A DNA stretch of 64,000 bases from Thraustochytrium sp. TN22 (Eukaryota > Sar > Bigyra > Thraustochytrida > Thraustochytriidae): NCBI GenBank assembly GCA_013306675.1, contig JABLUY010000014.1, positions 1 through 64,000 on the forward strand, given 5' to 3'. Made by a program: the position numbers and the translations under genes. The notes beneath the pieces are model-generated. The model did not search any database, was not told the DNA's origin, and saw only the letters and a program-made list of their open reading frames with translations. Positions 8,548 through 19,479 of this stretch are shown in pieces. Position 1 is the first letter of the stretch. Each line of letters opens with the position of its first letter.

Positions 8548-10278
8548 CTAGCCGGAAGCCGCCGCCTCGTGCCCGGGAGCCTCACAGTCAGGCTGTGAAG
8601 ACGCCACGGCTGCCGCCGCAGTCCGCATGTTCCACTCAAACATGGGAACAAAGGGAGCAAAACCAGCCTCACCGCGCGAATCACGCTCGCGCAGCGCCTC
8701 CACGGTCGCCATGCAGCCGCGCTCCTGCGCCAGAGAGACGAGGCGGTCAATCTGCAGGCGCAAGCGCGCCTTGCGCTTGACCTGGCCGCGCTGGCGCTTC
8801 TTGCCCATGCTGGAGCGCAGCAGGCGCTCGAGCGCCACCACGTGGCGCGCCACCGTCTCGTCAGACAGCTCAAGGCGGTCGACGCGCGCGCGCCAATCGT
8901 CCTCGAGGAAAAGGTGCTCCGGACAGAGCAGCGGGTTGGCCGGGCGCTCAAGGCCGCGCAAGGGCGTCGGCTCAAAGCGCGCCGCGCAGCCGTCGCATAG
9001 CAGCACGAAGTCCTTGCACACAAAGCACAGCATCTCCTCGCGCGTGCTGGCTGCTGGCGCGCCGCACTCGAGGCAGCGCGCCTGCGGAATGGTGCTCACG
9101 GGCGCGCCGCGCCCCACGATGTCGTCGCTGAAGCGCTTGTCGAACTGGAAGTTGACCCCCTCGAAGAAGCAGCCCTCAGGTCGATCCAGTCCATCATCGA
9201 GCGCCTGCGGCTGCGCCTGCGGCTGCGGCTGCGCCTGCGGCTGCGCCTGCGGCTGCGCCTGCGGCTGCGCCTGCGGCTGCGCCTGCGGCTGCGCCTGCGG
9301 CTGCGCCTGCGGCTGCGCCTGCGGCTGCGCCTGCGGCTGCGCCTGCGGCTGCGCCTGCGGCTGCACCTGTGGCTGCGCCTTGGGAGACGGGTCCTGCGAA
9401 GCCACCCCGTCGTCGTTAGCAGAAGCCACCCCGTCGTCGTTAGCAGAAGCCACCCCGTCGTCGTTAGCAGCGTCACAGGCACGCTCCTCCGCGGCGTACG
9501 GATTACGTCCGCTCGGGATGCGCGTGCCGAGGCCGTGGTCCCTGGCGTCCGGACTGAAGCGCTCCAGGTAGGAGTGGATGCCGCCGGCGAGCTGACTGAC
9601 CTCGGAGGCGAGCCCGAGGCTGCGCACATAGGCGCTGGCCTTTTCGCAGCGGATGCCGCCCGTGCAGAACATGGCGACGTGCTTGCCGCGCAGCAGGTCC
9701 GCGTTGGCCTCGAGCCAGCTGGGGAACTGCGCAAAGCAGCGCAGCTTTGGGTCCACGGCCTGGCGGAAGGTGCCCACGGCCGTCTCGTAGTGGTTGCGCG
9801 TGTCGAGCACGACGATGCCCTCGTCCGACTCGGACCGCCGCAGCACCTCGTGGAACTCCTCCGGGCTCAAATGGCGGCCGCCCTGGCCGCCCAGCGCCGT
9901 GGGCCTCGCGTCGCGCATGGGGCCGGTCGATGTGATCTCCGAGCACTCGCGCACGTGCAGCTCGCCGTCGAACGGGTCTGCCTGCGCGCCGCTCTCCTTG
10001 AACTGCATCCCGCCAAAGAGCTCGCTGGCCTCCATGGCCGCCTCGTACGCGTCCAGCGCGGCGCGCGGCCCGTACAGCGTGCCGTTGATGCCCTCTCGAG
10101 CCATGCGCAGCCGCCCGCTCAGCCCGAGCCGCGCGCACAGCGCGCGCTGCTCCTCGGCGGCCGCCGCCACGGCCTCGCCCACGTCCACGTACTTGTAGAA
10201 GAGCACCACGGCCGCATCGTCGCCGCTGCTGCCGCCGCTGCCGCGCCCGCCGCCGCCGTCGCCGCCCGCGCCCTCCAT
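8548..10278 (-). CDS. TSTD2/TrhO-like rhodanese-domain protein
   Basis: A 576-residue protein of the UPF0176/TrhO family, whose eukaryotic member is TSTD2. The N-terminal acylphosphatase-like part (VLFYKYVDV, GRLRMAREGINGTLYG) is followed by a rhodanese domain with the active-site loop FCTGGIRCEK, Cys near residue 205. A Cys-rich segment near the C-terminus (CLECGAP, CFVCKDFVLLCDGC) matches the rhodanese C-terminal extension. Bacterial TrhO makes 5-hydroxyuridine in tRNA; a tRNA role here is inference. Between the parts lie three copies of an NDDGVAS repeat and a long PQAQ tract, encoded by a 12-bp repeat at 9201-9380, which is probably an unstable, disordered linker. ATG at 10278 was preferred over the upstream frame because conserved sequence starts soon after it and the upstream part overlaps the HGH1 promoter. 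The gene is divergent from HGH1, 207 bp away. Confidence 0.85.
   Translation of the reverse strand: MEGAGGDGGGGRGSGGSSGDDAAVVLFYKYVDVGEAVAAAAEEQRALCARLGLSGRLRMAREGINGTLYGPRAALDAYEAAMEASELFGGMQFKESGAQADPFDGELHVRECSEITSTGPMRDARPTALGGQGGRHLSPEEFHEVLRRSESDEGIVVLDTRNHYETAVGTFRQAVDPKLRCFAQFPSWLEANADLLRGKHVAMFCTGGIRCEKASAYVRSLGLASEVSQLAGGIHSYLERFSPDARDHGLGTRIPSGRNPYAAEERACDAANDDGVASANDDGVASANDDGVASQDPSPKAQPQVQPQAQPQAQPQAQPQAQPQAQPQAQPQAQPQAQPQAQPQAQPQAQPQPQAQPQALDDGLDRPEGCFFEGVNFQFDKRFSDDIVGRGAPVSTIPQARCLECGAPAASTREEMLCFVCKDFVLLCDGCAARFEPTPLRGLERPANPLLCPEHLFLEDDWRARVDRLELSDETVARHVVALERLLRSSMGKKRQRGQVKRKARLRLQIDRLVSLAQERGCMATVEALRERDSRGEAGFAPFVPMFEWNMRTAAAAVASSQPDCEAPGHEAAASG
9201..9380 (-). repeat. 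12-bp coding minisatellite (Pro-Gln-Ala-Gln tract)
   Basis: About fifteen near-identical copies of a 12-bp unit encode the PQAQ tract within the rhodanese-domain protein. Neighbouring 9402-9470 has three 27-bp units encoding NDDGVASA. Both keep the reading frame because the unit lengths are multiples of three. Confidence 0.9.
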
Positions 10279-10485
10279 GCTGCCGCGAGTGCGCGCCGCG
10301 CCGCGCCGCGCCGCGCCGGGTCTGGCCGGCGGCGTGGCGGCGGCCGCGTCCTGGCCACACGTGCAGCGAGCGCCCCGCCACTCCCAGTCGGGCGCGCCGC
10401 CTCGGTCCTCGTCATTTTCGTGGCCAGCCAGGCCTGCGGCACTGCAGAACCAGTGGCACCCGCGCGCGGCCGGGTGGCAGGCAGC
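10279..10485. promoter_or_regulatory. Putative bidirectional promoter, rhodanese gene / HGH1
   Basis: A 207-bp spacer between two divergent start codons. It must hold regulatory sequence for both genes. No specific element was recognised. Confidence 0.5.
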
Positions 10486-11721
10486 ATGGAGGGCCTGGAG
10501 GAGCTGGTGGGCTTTCTGCGCGGCGGGCGCGCCGACGTGCGGCAGCGCGCCGCCGAGACGGTGCTGGCGCTGACGGGAACCGATGCGGGCATCGTGCTGC
10601 TGCTGTCCACGCACGGCGCTGACAAGGACGTGCTGACGCTGCTGGCGCGCCTGCTGGGAGACCAGGAGGCCGTGGCCGCGCAGGCCGCCGCCGCGCTCGT
10701 CAACATGGCCACCAACGACCGCGCCAACGCCGCGCTCGTGGAGAACAAGGTCTTCTGGTCCGCGCTGCTCGAGGCGCTCTCCGGCCTCAAGGACGTCAAG
10801 CCGGCGGACCCGGTGCCGCCCTCGCTGCGAACCTGCGTCAAGCTCCTCAGCAACGTCACCACCTCCATCGCCGGCGCCAACCGCCTGCTCGAGGGCCGCC
10901 TCGGCCGCCAGTACGCCGGCCTCGATGTCAAGTTCCTGCTGCGCGCTTTCTTGCGTCGTCCGCAGGACCTCCCCGAGGCCGGCCTCGTCTTCACCAACGT
11001 CTCGCGCATCGACGACGCGCGTGACATCTTCCTCGGCGAGGAGGACCTCGCTGCCGTGCGCCAGCTTATCAAGCTCATCGCCGCCGCCGACCCTGTTCTG
11101 CGCCGCGGCGCCGTGCTCACGCTACGCAACTGCTGCTTCGACGTCGCGCGCCTCGGCCTCCTCATGCGCTCCACGCGCCTCATTGAGGTCCTGCTGCTGC
11201 GCCTCGTCGGCCCCGAGGGCATCCAGGACCCGGATGACTTCGACGACCTCTCCGCTGGCCTCCGCGACGCCATCTCCGCTGCGCGCGAGCCCGGCGCGGC
11301 CCCGCTGCGCCGCGAGCCCGAGCCCGACGTGCGCCGCGGCATCGTCGACACGCTCTTCATCCTCTCCACCTCGCGCGACGGCCGTGAGCGCCTCCGCGCG
11401 CACAACGCCTATGCCGTGGTCAAGGTCTACCACCCCACCGAGACCGACGAGGACACCTCCGAGGTTGTCTTCAAGCTCGTCGACGCCCTCCTGGCCGACG
11501 AGGAGGACGCCGCCGAGCCCGTCGTCACCGAGCTCGACGCCACGGACGGCGCGAGCGCTGCCGCGACCGCCGACACGGCCGTTGCCGCAGGCGTAGATGC
11601 GGCTGGGGCCGTTGCTAGCGGTGACAAGGGCGACGACGACGACGACGACGACGACAAGGATGATGAAGCCGATGGCGAGGAGGGCAATGCGGACAGCAGC
11701 GTCCTGCTCGAGGTCGACTAA
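10486..11721 (+). CDS. HGH1: HGH1 (FAM203/BRP16) family ARM-repeat protein
   Basis: A 411-residue helical-repeat protein matching HGH1 in length and order. Visible family hallmarks are the N-terminal ELVGFL segment, SNVT with a following block, FTNVSRIDDARDIFL, the stretch RRGAVLTLRNCCFD, and the C-terminal VDTLFILSTSRDGRERLR followed by AYAVVKVYHPTE. HGH1 is known as a cytosolic co-chaperone that works with the TRiC chaperonin in folding eEF2. The C-terminus is an acidic tail with an Asp run coded by GAC repeats at about 11632-11655. The ATG at 10486 is the first that leaves room for a promoter and starts directly before conserved sequence. Confidence in the family is high. Confidence 0.9.
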   Translation: MEGLEELVGFLRGGRADVRQRAAETVLALTGTDAGIVLLLSTHGADKDVLTLLARLLGDQEAVAAQAAAALVNMATNDRANAALVENKVFWSALLEALSGLKDVKPADPVPPSLRTCVKLLSNVTTSIAGANRLLEGRLGRQYAGLDVKFLLRAFLRRPQDLPEAGLVFTNVSRIDDARDIFLGEEDLAAVRQLIKLIAAADPVLRRGAVLTLRNCCFDVARLGLLMRSTRLIEVLLLRLVGPEGIQDPDDFDDLSAGLRDAISAAREPGAAPLRREPEPDVRRGIVDTLFILSTSRDGRERLRAHNAYAVVKVYHPTETDEDTSEVVFKLVDALLADEEDAAEPVVTELDATDGASAAATADTAVAAGVDAAGAVASGDKGDDDDDDDDKDDEADGEEGNADSSVLLEVD

Positions 11722-12665
11722 GTAGAGCTCGATTTTCCCGCGCGGCGAGCTGGCTAGTCTGATTGGCCAACGACGACGACGACAACGATGATGACGAACA
11801 AGAAGAAGAAGAAAAAGACGAGAACGGCACGCATCAGAAGGCGGTGCGTGCAAGAAGGCGACGCGGACATAAAGTGGCGACGCCGCGAACAAGACAAGAG
11901 CGACTGTTCGAGGCCTCAATTCGTGTCGCTCGCGCTCTGTTTCAAGCTCGTCTTCTCTTTTGCCCGCGCCGTCTCGCCGCGCGACCCCATGTCCCTTAGT
12001 AGTTCTTAGAGAGCTCTCAGAAAGTAGCTCCACCTCTGGCGCGCCCGCGTCCACACGACTTTGATCTGCCTGCGCCACGCCAGCCTCTCTCTCTCTCTCT
12101 CTCGCTCTCTCTCACTGGTCCTTCTCGTCCCAAGCCCGAGTTGATTCCTTGCTTGCTTGTTGCCTGCCCTGCGTGGTCACGCCTCCGGATCAGGTCAGCC
12201 CGCAAGTGAGGTATAGACCGTTAGGCGCCAGTGGCGCGCAAGTGGCGCGCGAGCGGCGCAAGTGGCGGCGGCGCGCGCGCAAGTGGGGCTGCGCGGCGGC
12301 GCGGCGCCACTGATCTTTTTTTGCTTTTTGAATGCGGCCTGCCAGCGCAGACGCCCAACCGTGGCGGCGCAGCGGCGCGCGGCGCGGCGGCGCGGCGGCG
12401 CGGGCGGCGGCGGCGGCGCGCGGCGCGGCCGGCCGCGGCGCGGAGCAGGGCGGAGCGCGGCGCAGCCGCCCGCGGGGCTGCGGCGCGGCGGCGGCAGCGG
12501 CGCGGATCGTGCGGGGCCCGCGCGGAGCGCGGCGCGGGCGAGCCTGAGGCCGGCCGCGAGGCGGGCGAGCGGGCGGGCGGGCGAGGAGCGGCGGCGGCGG
12601 CGAGGCCGCGCGCGGAGAGGGAGGCAGAGCGGGAGAGAGGGGGAGAGCTTGCCGCTCGCGCGAAG
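11722..12665. other. Intergenic region HGH1 / NUP98-96
   Basis: No gene is seen. It contains a short CT microsatellite at about 12088-12114 and very GC-rich sequence from 12240 onward that is likely the 5' leader of NUP98-96. Proline- and arginine-rich open frames on both strands are compositional. Confidence 0.6.
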
Positions 12666-14702
12666 ATGTCGTTCGGCACGTTTGGCAGCTCGGGCGGCGG
12701 CTTCGGCAGCTCGGGCGGCGGCTTCGGCAGCTCGGGCGGCGGCGGCTTTGGCGCGTCCAACGCCAACTCGGGCGGCTCGCTCTTCGGCGGCGGTAACAGC
12801 GGCGGCGGCGGCTTCGGATCGGGCGGCGGCGGCGGCGGCTTCGGCAGCAGCTCGGGCGGCGGCTTCGGCGCCTCCAGCAACACGGGTGGCGGCTTTGGCG
12901 CGTCCGGAAACACCGGCGGCGGCGGCGGCGGCTTCAGCTTCGGCAGCTCCAGCGGCGGTGGCGCTAGCGGCGGCGGCTTCGGCGCGTCCAACACGGGCGG
13001 TGGCTTTGGCGCCGCGCCCTCCTCGGGCGGCTTCGGCAGCACCTCGGGCGGCGGCTTTGGCGCCTCGTCCGGGACCTCGGGCGGCTTCGGCAGCTCGGGC
13101 GGCTTTGGCTCGACCTCCACCTCGGGTGGCTTCGGCTCGCCGAGCCAGCCGACCAACACGGGCTTTGGCGCCTCCAACACGGGCGGCGGCTTTGGCAGCT
13201 CGGGCGGCGGCTTTGGCAGCTCGGGCGGTGGCTTCGGCAGCTCGGGCGGTGGGTTTGGCGCGTCCAACACCAACTCGGGCAGCTCGCTCTTTGGCGGCGG
13301 CGGCGCTGGCGCCGGCACTGCCGCGGCGGGCGGGACCTCCGGCGGCTTTGGCTCCTTCGGCGCCAGCTCGCAGCCGTCCACGGGCTTTGGCGGCGCCAGC
13401 TCGTCCGGCTTTGGCGGCGCGGGCGGCTTTGGCGCGTCCGGTGGCGCCGGCGGCACGGGCACGGCCGCGGCGCCGTACCAGCCGACCCTGGACACGGCGA
13501 GCCACAGCAATGAGACCTTCATGACCATCACGGCCATGAACCAGTACGCGAACAAGTCTGTCGAGCAGCTCCGCCTCGAAGACTACGCGGCCGGGCGTCG
13601 CCCCGGCGCAGTCGGCGGAATGGGCGGCGGCGCGGCGGCCGGCGGCGGCTTTGGCGCGCCTGCTGCCAACACCGGCGGCTCGGGGCTCTTTGGGTCCACC
13701 CCGAACTCGGGCAGCACGGGCGGCGGCCTCTTTGGCGGCTCCGGCGCCACCAACACCAACGCCGGTGGCTCTGGTCTCTTTGGCTCCACAGGCAACACGA
13801 CAGCCGCGGGTGGCGGCTTTGGCTCCGCCGGCGGCTTCGGCGCCTCCAATTCGAACACGAACAACATGTTCGGCTCAACGCCAGCCTTTGGCTCGCCCGC
13901 GCCTAGCTCCGGCGGCGGCCTCTTTGGCGGCGGCGGCGGCGCCACCACAGGCGGCTTTGGGGCGCCCGCCAGCAACACGGGCGGGTCCGGCCTCTTTGGA
14001 TCCACCGGCAACACCGGGGGCAACACGGGTGGCGGCCTTTTTGGCGGCGGCGGCAACGCGGGCGGCAACACGGGCGGCGGCCTCTTCGGTGGCGGCGGCG
14101 GTGCCACGAACAACGGGGGGGGTCTCTTTGGCGGCTCGGGCCAGACCACCGGCAACACTGGCGGCGGCCTCTTTGGCGGCTCCGGAGGCGCCACCAGCAA
14201 CACCGGCGGTGGCCTCTTCGGCGGTTCGGGCCAGACCGGCGGCAGCACGGGCGGCGGTCTCTTTGGCGGCAGCGGCGGTGCCACCAACACGGGCGGCGGG
14301 CTCTTTGGCGGCTCGGGCCAGACTGGCGGCAACGCGGGCGGCGGCCTCTTCGGCAGCTCCGGCGGTGCCGCAAACAGCGGCGGCGGCCTCTTCGGCGGCT
14401 CGGGCCAGGCCGGCGGCAACGCGGGCGGCGGCCTCTTTGGCGGCAGCGGCGGCGCCACCAACGCGGGCGGCGGTCTCTTCGGGAGCTCCGGCAACGCGGG
14501 CGCTTCTGGCGGCGGCCTCTTCGGCGGCTCGGGCCAGGCTGGCGGCAACACGGGCGGCGGCCTCTTTGGCAACACTGGCGGCGCGACCAACAGCGGTGGT
14601 GGCCTCTTTGGCAGCTCCGGCAACACGGGCGCGTCTGGTGGCGGGCTCTTCGGCAACCCCGGCGCAACGGGCTCCACGGGCGGCGGCCTCTTTGGCAGCT
14701 CC

Positions 14703-14733
<31 letters not shown>

Positions 14734-17700
14734 GCCTCTTTGGCTCGAACGCGGGCGGCTTTGGCACGGGCAACACGGGTTCATCCTTCTTCTCCGGCGG
14801 CCAGCAGCCGCAGCAGTCGTCCATGTTCGCGCAGCAACCGCAGATGCAACAGCAGCAGCAGCAGTCACAGTCCCTCTTTGGCATGCAGGGCCAGATGATG
14901 CAGCCCAACGGGGACCAGCAGCTGCTCGCTCAGCAGCAGGCGCTCGCGCTGACCTCGGGCGAGCCGTACGCCACGGGCCCGTCAAGCCAGATGGCGCGCC
15001 ACATTGCACTCGCCAAGGAGGCCTGGAAGCCCGTCGCGAACGACGAGAGCGACGTGCGCGGGGCCGCCTCTGCCGAAGAGGCCGACCGCCTCCGCCACCG
15101 CGCCGGGTCCGCCACCAAGCCGGATGCCATGAAGACGCCGCGACGCGGTGCAGGCGCCTCGACGCCCATCGGCAAGGTGCAGATCCGCCCGCGTGGCTAC
15201 GGGCGCACCTACGGCGCGGTGGCGTCCATCGCTGGCGCCGAAGGCGGCACCGAGGCCAACAGCCTGCGGCTCGCGCGTCCCGGCGCCGCGCCGGCGCCGT
15301 CCACGCCCGCCACGGCCATCAAGGCCGGTGACAAGGCCAACGGCGACAAGGCTGGCAGCGGCGTGCTGACGCCGGGCGTCTTTGACCTCAACAAGCGCCT
15401 CTCCATCAAGAAGTCCAACCGCAAGAGCACGCCTCTGCGGCTTGCGCAGTCGCGCCCCATCCCCTCGCTCCCGATCGACGCCAGCGAGAACGTCGGCCGC
15501 GACGAGGATGAGGACAGCGCCAGCGGTGCTGGCGCCAGCCATTCCTCAGATACTGCCCCGTCCGGCGTGGGCAGCAGCACGCGCGTGGAGCGCGCCAACT
15601 CCGCCGCTACCCCTGCGCGCGGCAGCCGCGACGGCACGCGCGACGACGACGACGACGACGACGTTAGCAACGGGCGCGAGGACAGGAGCGGCGACGATGC
15701 CCACCTCCTGGAGACGCCGGCGCGCCGTGTCTCGGCGCGGTCTCCCGAGGAGGGCAAGCGCGCCGCCGCGCCCCCGTCCACGTCGCGCAGCACGCGCCGC
15801 AAGAAGGGCCCAGTGTCAAAGCACTGCCCGCGCATGAGCCAAACGCTCGTGGACCTAGGCTATTCCACGCTGCCGTCGATGCGCGAGCTGGAGCTCATGA
15901 GCGACGAGGAGCTCTCGGCCGTTGCCAAGTTCACTGTGCAGCGCCAGGACTTTGGGTCCGTCGAGTGGCTCGGCAAGGTGGACGTGCGCGACCTCGACAT
16001 CGACGCCGTCATCAGCATCGAGCCCATGTCCATTGAGGTGTACCACGGCGAGGACGACACGCCGCCGCGTGGCACCAAGCTGAATCGCCCGGCCATCTGC
16101 ACCATTGAGCACATGGAGATCCCCGAGGACTTCGAGGGCTCCGATGAGGACTTTGCGGACTGGCTGCGCGACTACACGCCGAAGCTCGACGCTGTCTTCA
16201 TCGACTACGACATCAAGGACGCCACCTGGACCTTCAAGGTCAAGCACTTTACGCGTTACGGCTTCACGCCCAGTGCCTCGACGCCCTACCCGCGTTCGCA
16301 CCGCAAGCAGGGCGGCGGGGCGCCGTCTTCGCCCGAGCAGCTCCTTGGCTCGCCGGCGCCGGCGCGCAAGCATCAACAGCAGCAGGAGGAGGACCAGGAC
16401 CTCGGCGCGGCCCGCGGTGCTGTCGTCATGGACGACGACGACGACGACGACGACATCATGATTTCAGGCGAGGTCGGCAGCGCGCCGACGTTCGGCGTTT
16501 CTGTTGCCGCCAGCACGCCCCTGGACGCGCGCCGCCTTGCGCGCCTGCAGCAGCAGCCGGCACACGCGCCACAGCTGCTTGCGACGCCCTCCACGTCGAG
16601 CCTGGCGCCCTTCCAGCGGCCGGCCGCTGCTACCCCGGGCCACACCGCGCTCATGGCTGCGCGTGACGTGCTGTCTGTGGCCAATCTCCCGCCGGCCCGC
16701 AAGGACAGCTTCCCGGAACTCGATGAGGTGTCTGTGGAGGCGGGCCCGACCTTCGAGATCTTTCGCAAGGCCGGCGCGGCGCTTGCGCCGCACGCGCAGC
16801 CGCCCGTGCGCCGCCTGCACCGCGGCTTTCGGGCGGGCTTTGGCGCGGGCGGTCGCCTCGTCTTCGCGCAGGGCTCGCACGTGCACCTGATGAAGCTCAA
16901 CGTCGACGACCCGACGCAGGATGATGCTGCGCGCATCCGCATCGTGATGAACGCGTGCCGCAAGCACGCGCAGGCCGCCAGTTCCTCGGGCAGCGGCGCG
17001 CCGCCGGGTGCCATGGAGGACGACGACGAGGCAGCCGATGCCGAGGACGCTGCTAGCGACGTGCTGGCGTCGGCCGTGGACCAGCTCCTGGAGGAGGCGC
17101 GTGACCGCCCCGTTGAGTCCCGCGTGTGGTCGCTCGTGAAGGCGTCCTGGTTCGTAGGCTCTGCGCGCGCGACCCCTGTGGACCGAGGCGACGCCGACGC
17201 GAACTCCGGGTCGCTGCAGTGGGACCAGTGGTACGATGCGCTGCCGAAGTTGTGTCCCGTGGCGGCAAACAATCAGAGGTGCATGCTGGAGGAGTGGCTC
17301 GACAGCCACGACACCTGGCTCAAGGCGTCGCTGCGCGACGAGGCGCCCGAATATCTGGACGACGTGGCCGGCGCGCTGAGTCTCAAGGATGTAGAGCGCG
17401 CGAGCGAACTCGCCATGGAGCAGGGCGACTTCCGCCTCGCCACGCTCATCAGCCAGGCGGCCGGTGACGTCCAGGTGCGAGAGCTGGTCAAGACCCAGCT
17501 GGAAGTGTGGAAGCACGGGGGCGTGCTGAACAAGATGGACGCGGCGCTCGTCAACGTGTACAGAATGCTGGCCAGAGACGTAACCGCGGAGCAGCGCAAA
17601 GAGCCCTGGCTCCGCGCGCTCGCGCTCAACGCGTGGTATGTGCAGGAGCCGCTCACACGCCTCCGTGAGAGCCTCGAGGCGTACACGAACGCCTTTCGCG

Positions 17701-18782
17701 AGGGCGCGGCGCCCGCACCGCGGCCTGCCTGGTACCAGCAGCGCTACGACACGGAGAGCTGTTTCGACGTGGTCTACCACGTGCTCGCCCTTGCATGCAG
17801 CCCGGATGCCTACCCGCTGCGCGACCTGCTCAACCCGCGCGGCTACTCTGGCAACATCCTCACGACCGGCTTCGCCTGGACGCTCTGGCAGCTGCTGCGC
17901 AGCTTTGGCACTTTTGGCGGGCTCCTGACGCCGCTCGAGGAACATCAGCTCGGCATGGACTACGTGCTCGAGCTCGAAACCAAGGGCGACTGGCACTTGG
18001 CCGTCATTGTCGCGCACTTTCTTCCCGACGCCAAGCTGCGCGAGACCGCCACGCGCGCGCTCTTGGACCGACACTACGACCCTAACGACACGCCCGCGGC
18101 CCAGATTTGCTCGCCAGTCTTTGACGAGCTCAACATCCCGGCCCCGTGGATCGCGCACAGCTCCGCTGTGCGCTACGGCTACCTCGCCTGCTGCGGCGAT
18201 GCTGTGGACGTGCACCGCAATCTGCAGGTCGCCAGCTACGAGGCCGCCGGCGACCTCGCCAGCCGCTGCATGGTCATCAACAGCTTTCTGGCTGATCGCA
18301 ACCTGCTCAACGGCACCGCACATGTGCTTCGCGAGCTTCTGGCGCGTGACGTCGCGGACCTCGAGCTGGCCGCCAACAAGGGCGCAACCTGGGCCCGCCG
18401 CAGCCTCGTCTACCTCGAGTTTGCGCAGCTCCTGGACCTCACTGCCTCCGTCAATGCTTCCACTGAGGTCAGCACCGACCTCGCAGGCACCTACTTGCAG
18501 GAGATTCACGAGCGTTGCAACCGTCTGCGTCTCGAGCTCATCGCTCTGCAGCGGGACAAAGCCACGGCCTTTGCGCCCGCCATTGCGGCCGAGATTGGCA
18601 CTTGGCTGCAGCTTCGCGTCGCCGAGGTCCTTCGCATCGGCACACGCATTCGCGACGAGCGCGGCGAGCCCATGACGGCCTCCCTTCTCGACTACGAGGC
18701 CGCGCTTGAGGTCCCCTCCCACGAGAAGAGCTTGCGCAACACTATCGCTCGCTACAACATCTCCTTCGTCGAGTCCTGCTGA
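12666..18782 (+). CDS. NUP98-NUP96 nucleoporin precursor
   Basis: A 2038-residue precursor with the complete NUP98-96 architecture in one exon. Residues 1-740 are dense FG/GLFG repeats, broken near residues 272-312 by a GLEBS-like Gle2-binding motif (NETFMTITAMNQYANKSVE, LRLEDY). A charged linker leads to the autoproteolytic domain at about 1055-1200, with the cleavage motif VKHFTRYGF; the predicted cut is between F1195 and T1196. Human NUP98 has Ser at that position, so Thr would be the nucleophile here. The rest is NUP96, an alpha-helical scaffold subunit of the Y-complex, with EEWLDSHDTWLKASL near its middle. The products should be a mobile FG nucleoporin and a Y-complex member of the nuclear pore. 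Asp runs lie at 15643-15663 and 16429-16455. The start MSFGTFG is typical for FG nucleoporins. Confidence 0.93.
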
Positions 18783-19479
18783 CGGGGAGAGCAGTCAGGG
18801 GAAGCGAGAAGCCAAGGCGAGATGCGAGAAGGACAGAGGAAGAGAGAGAGAGAGCCCACCTGCCAAACGGACTCTCGCTCGCATTCGCACCACCTGTCAA
18901 ACAACAAGGCCCAGGCCCGCTCAAACGATAGTTTCTCACAACCGAAAAGATGATTTTAGCTCCTGCACATGATGATGGCGGCGACGGTCTTCGCCTGGGC
19001 CCAGGCCAAGTAGAAGCCCTCTCGGACCAGACCCAGACAGAATCCGAGCCACGTGAGACAGGGTCACCTGAATTAAAACTGTACATGCACGAGGAGCTCG
19101 AGGAGCCCAACCCGGCGGCGCTCGAGGAGCGCGAGCCCCGCCCGAGCAGCGGCGAAAGCGAGCGCGCGGGCGCGCGAGGCGCCCGTCTTCGTTTCGTGGT
19201 CGGCGCTGCAGCAAGCAAGCCTCGTTCGTCGTCGCCGCCGCCGCCGTCTCCTCCAAGTCTCGGCGTCGCCGCAAAACCAACGGCGCGGCGCGGCGCGGCG
19301 CGGCGCGGCGAGCGGGAGCGGCGCGGCGCGAGGCGGCGGCAGCGCGGCGCAGCGCGGCGCGGCGCGGCGCGGCGCGCGCGGCGCGGCAGACCCGCCGGCC
19401 CCGGCGCGGGCGGCGCTCGCGGCTCGGTCGGTCGGTCGGCCAGCGGGCGAGCTCGCTCGCGGCGGCCAACGGCGCGAGC
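18783..19479. other. Intergenic region and 5' leader of the CH-SAM-actin gene
   Basis: No gene is supported. A purine-rich stretch (about 18800-18860) follows the NUP98-96 stop, and GGCGC-rich sequence precedes the next ATG. A 729-codon antisense open frame covers part of it but has only low-complexity sequence. Confidence 0.55.

Noticed and set aside
13583-14908. Proline-rich minus-strand frame (PPKRPPP repeats)
   Set aside because: It is the reverse complement of the FG-repeat codons of NUP98, not an independent proline-rich protein.
16464-18722. A 752-codon minus-strand frame inside NUP98-96
   Set aside because: Fully antisense to the NUP96 part; composition follows the sense codons.
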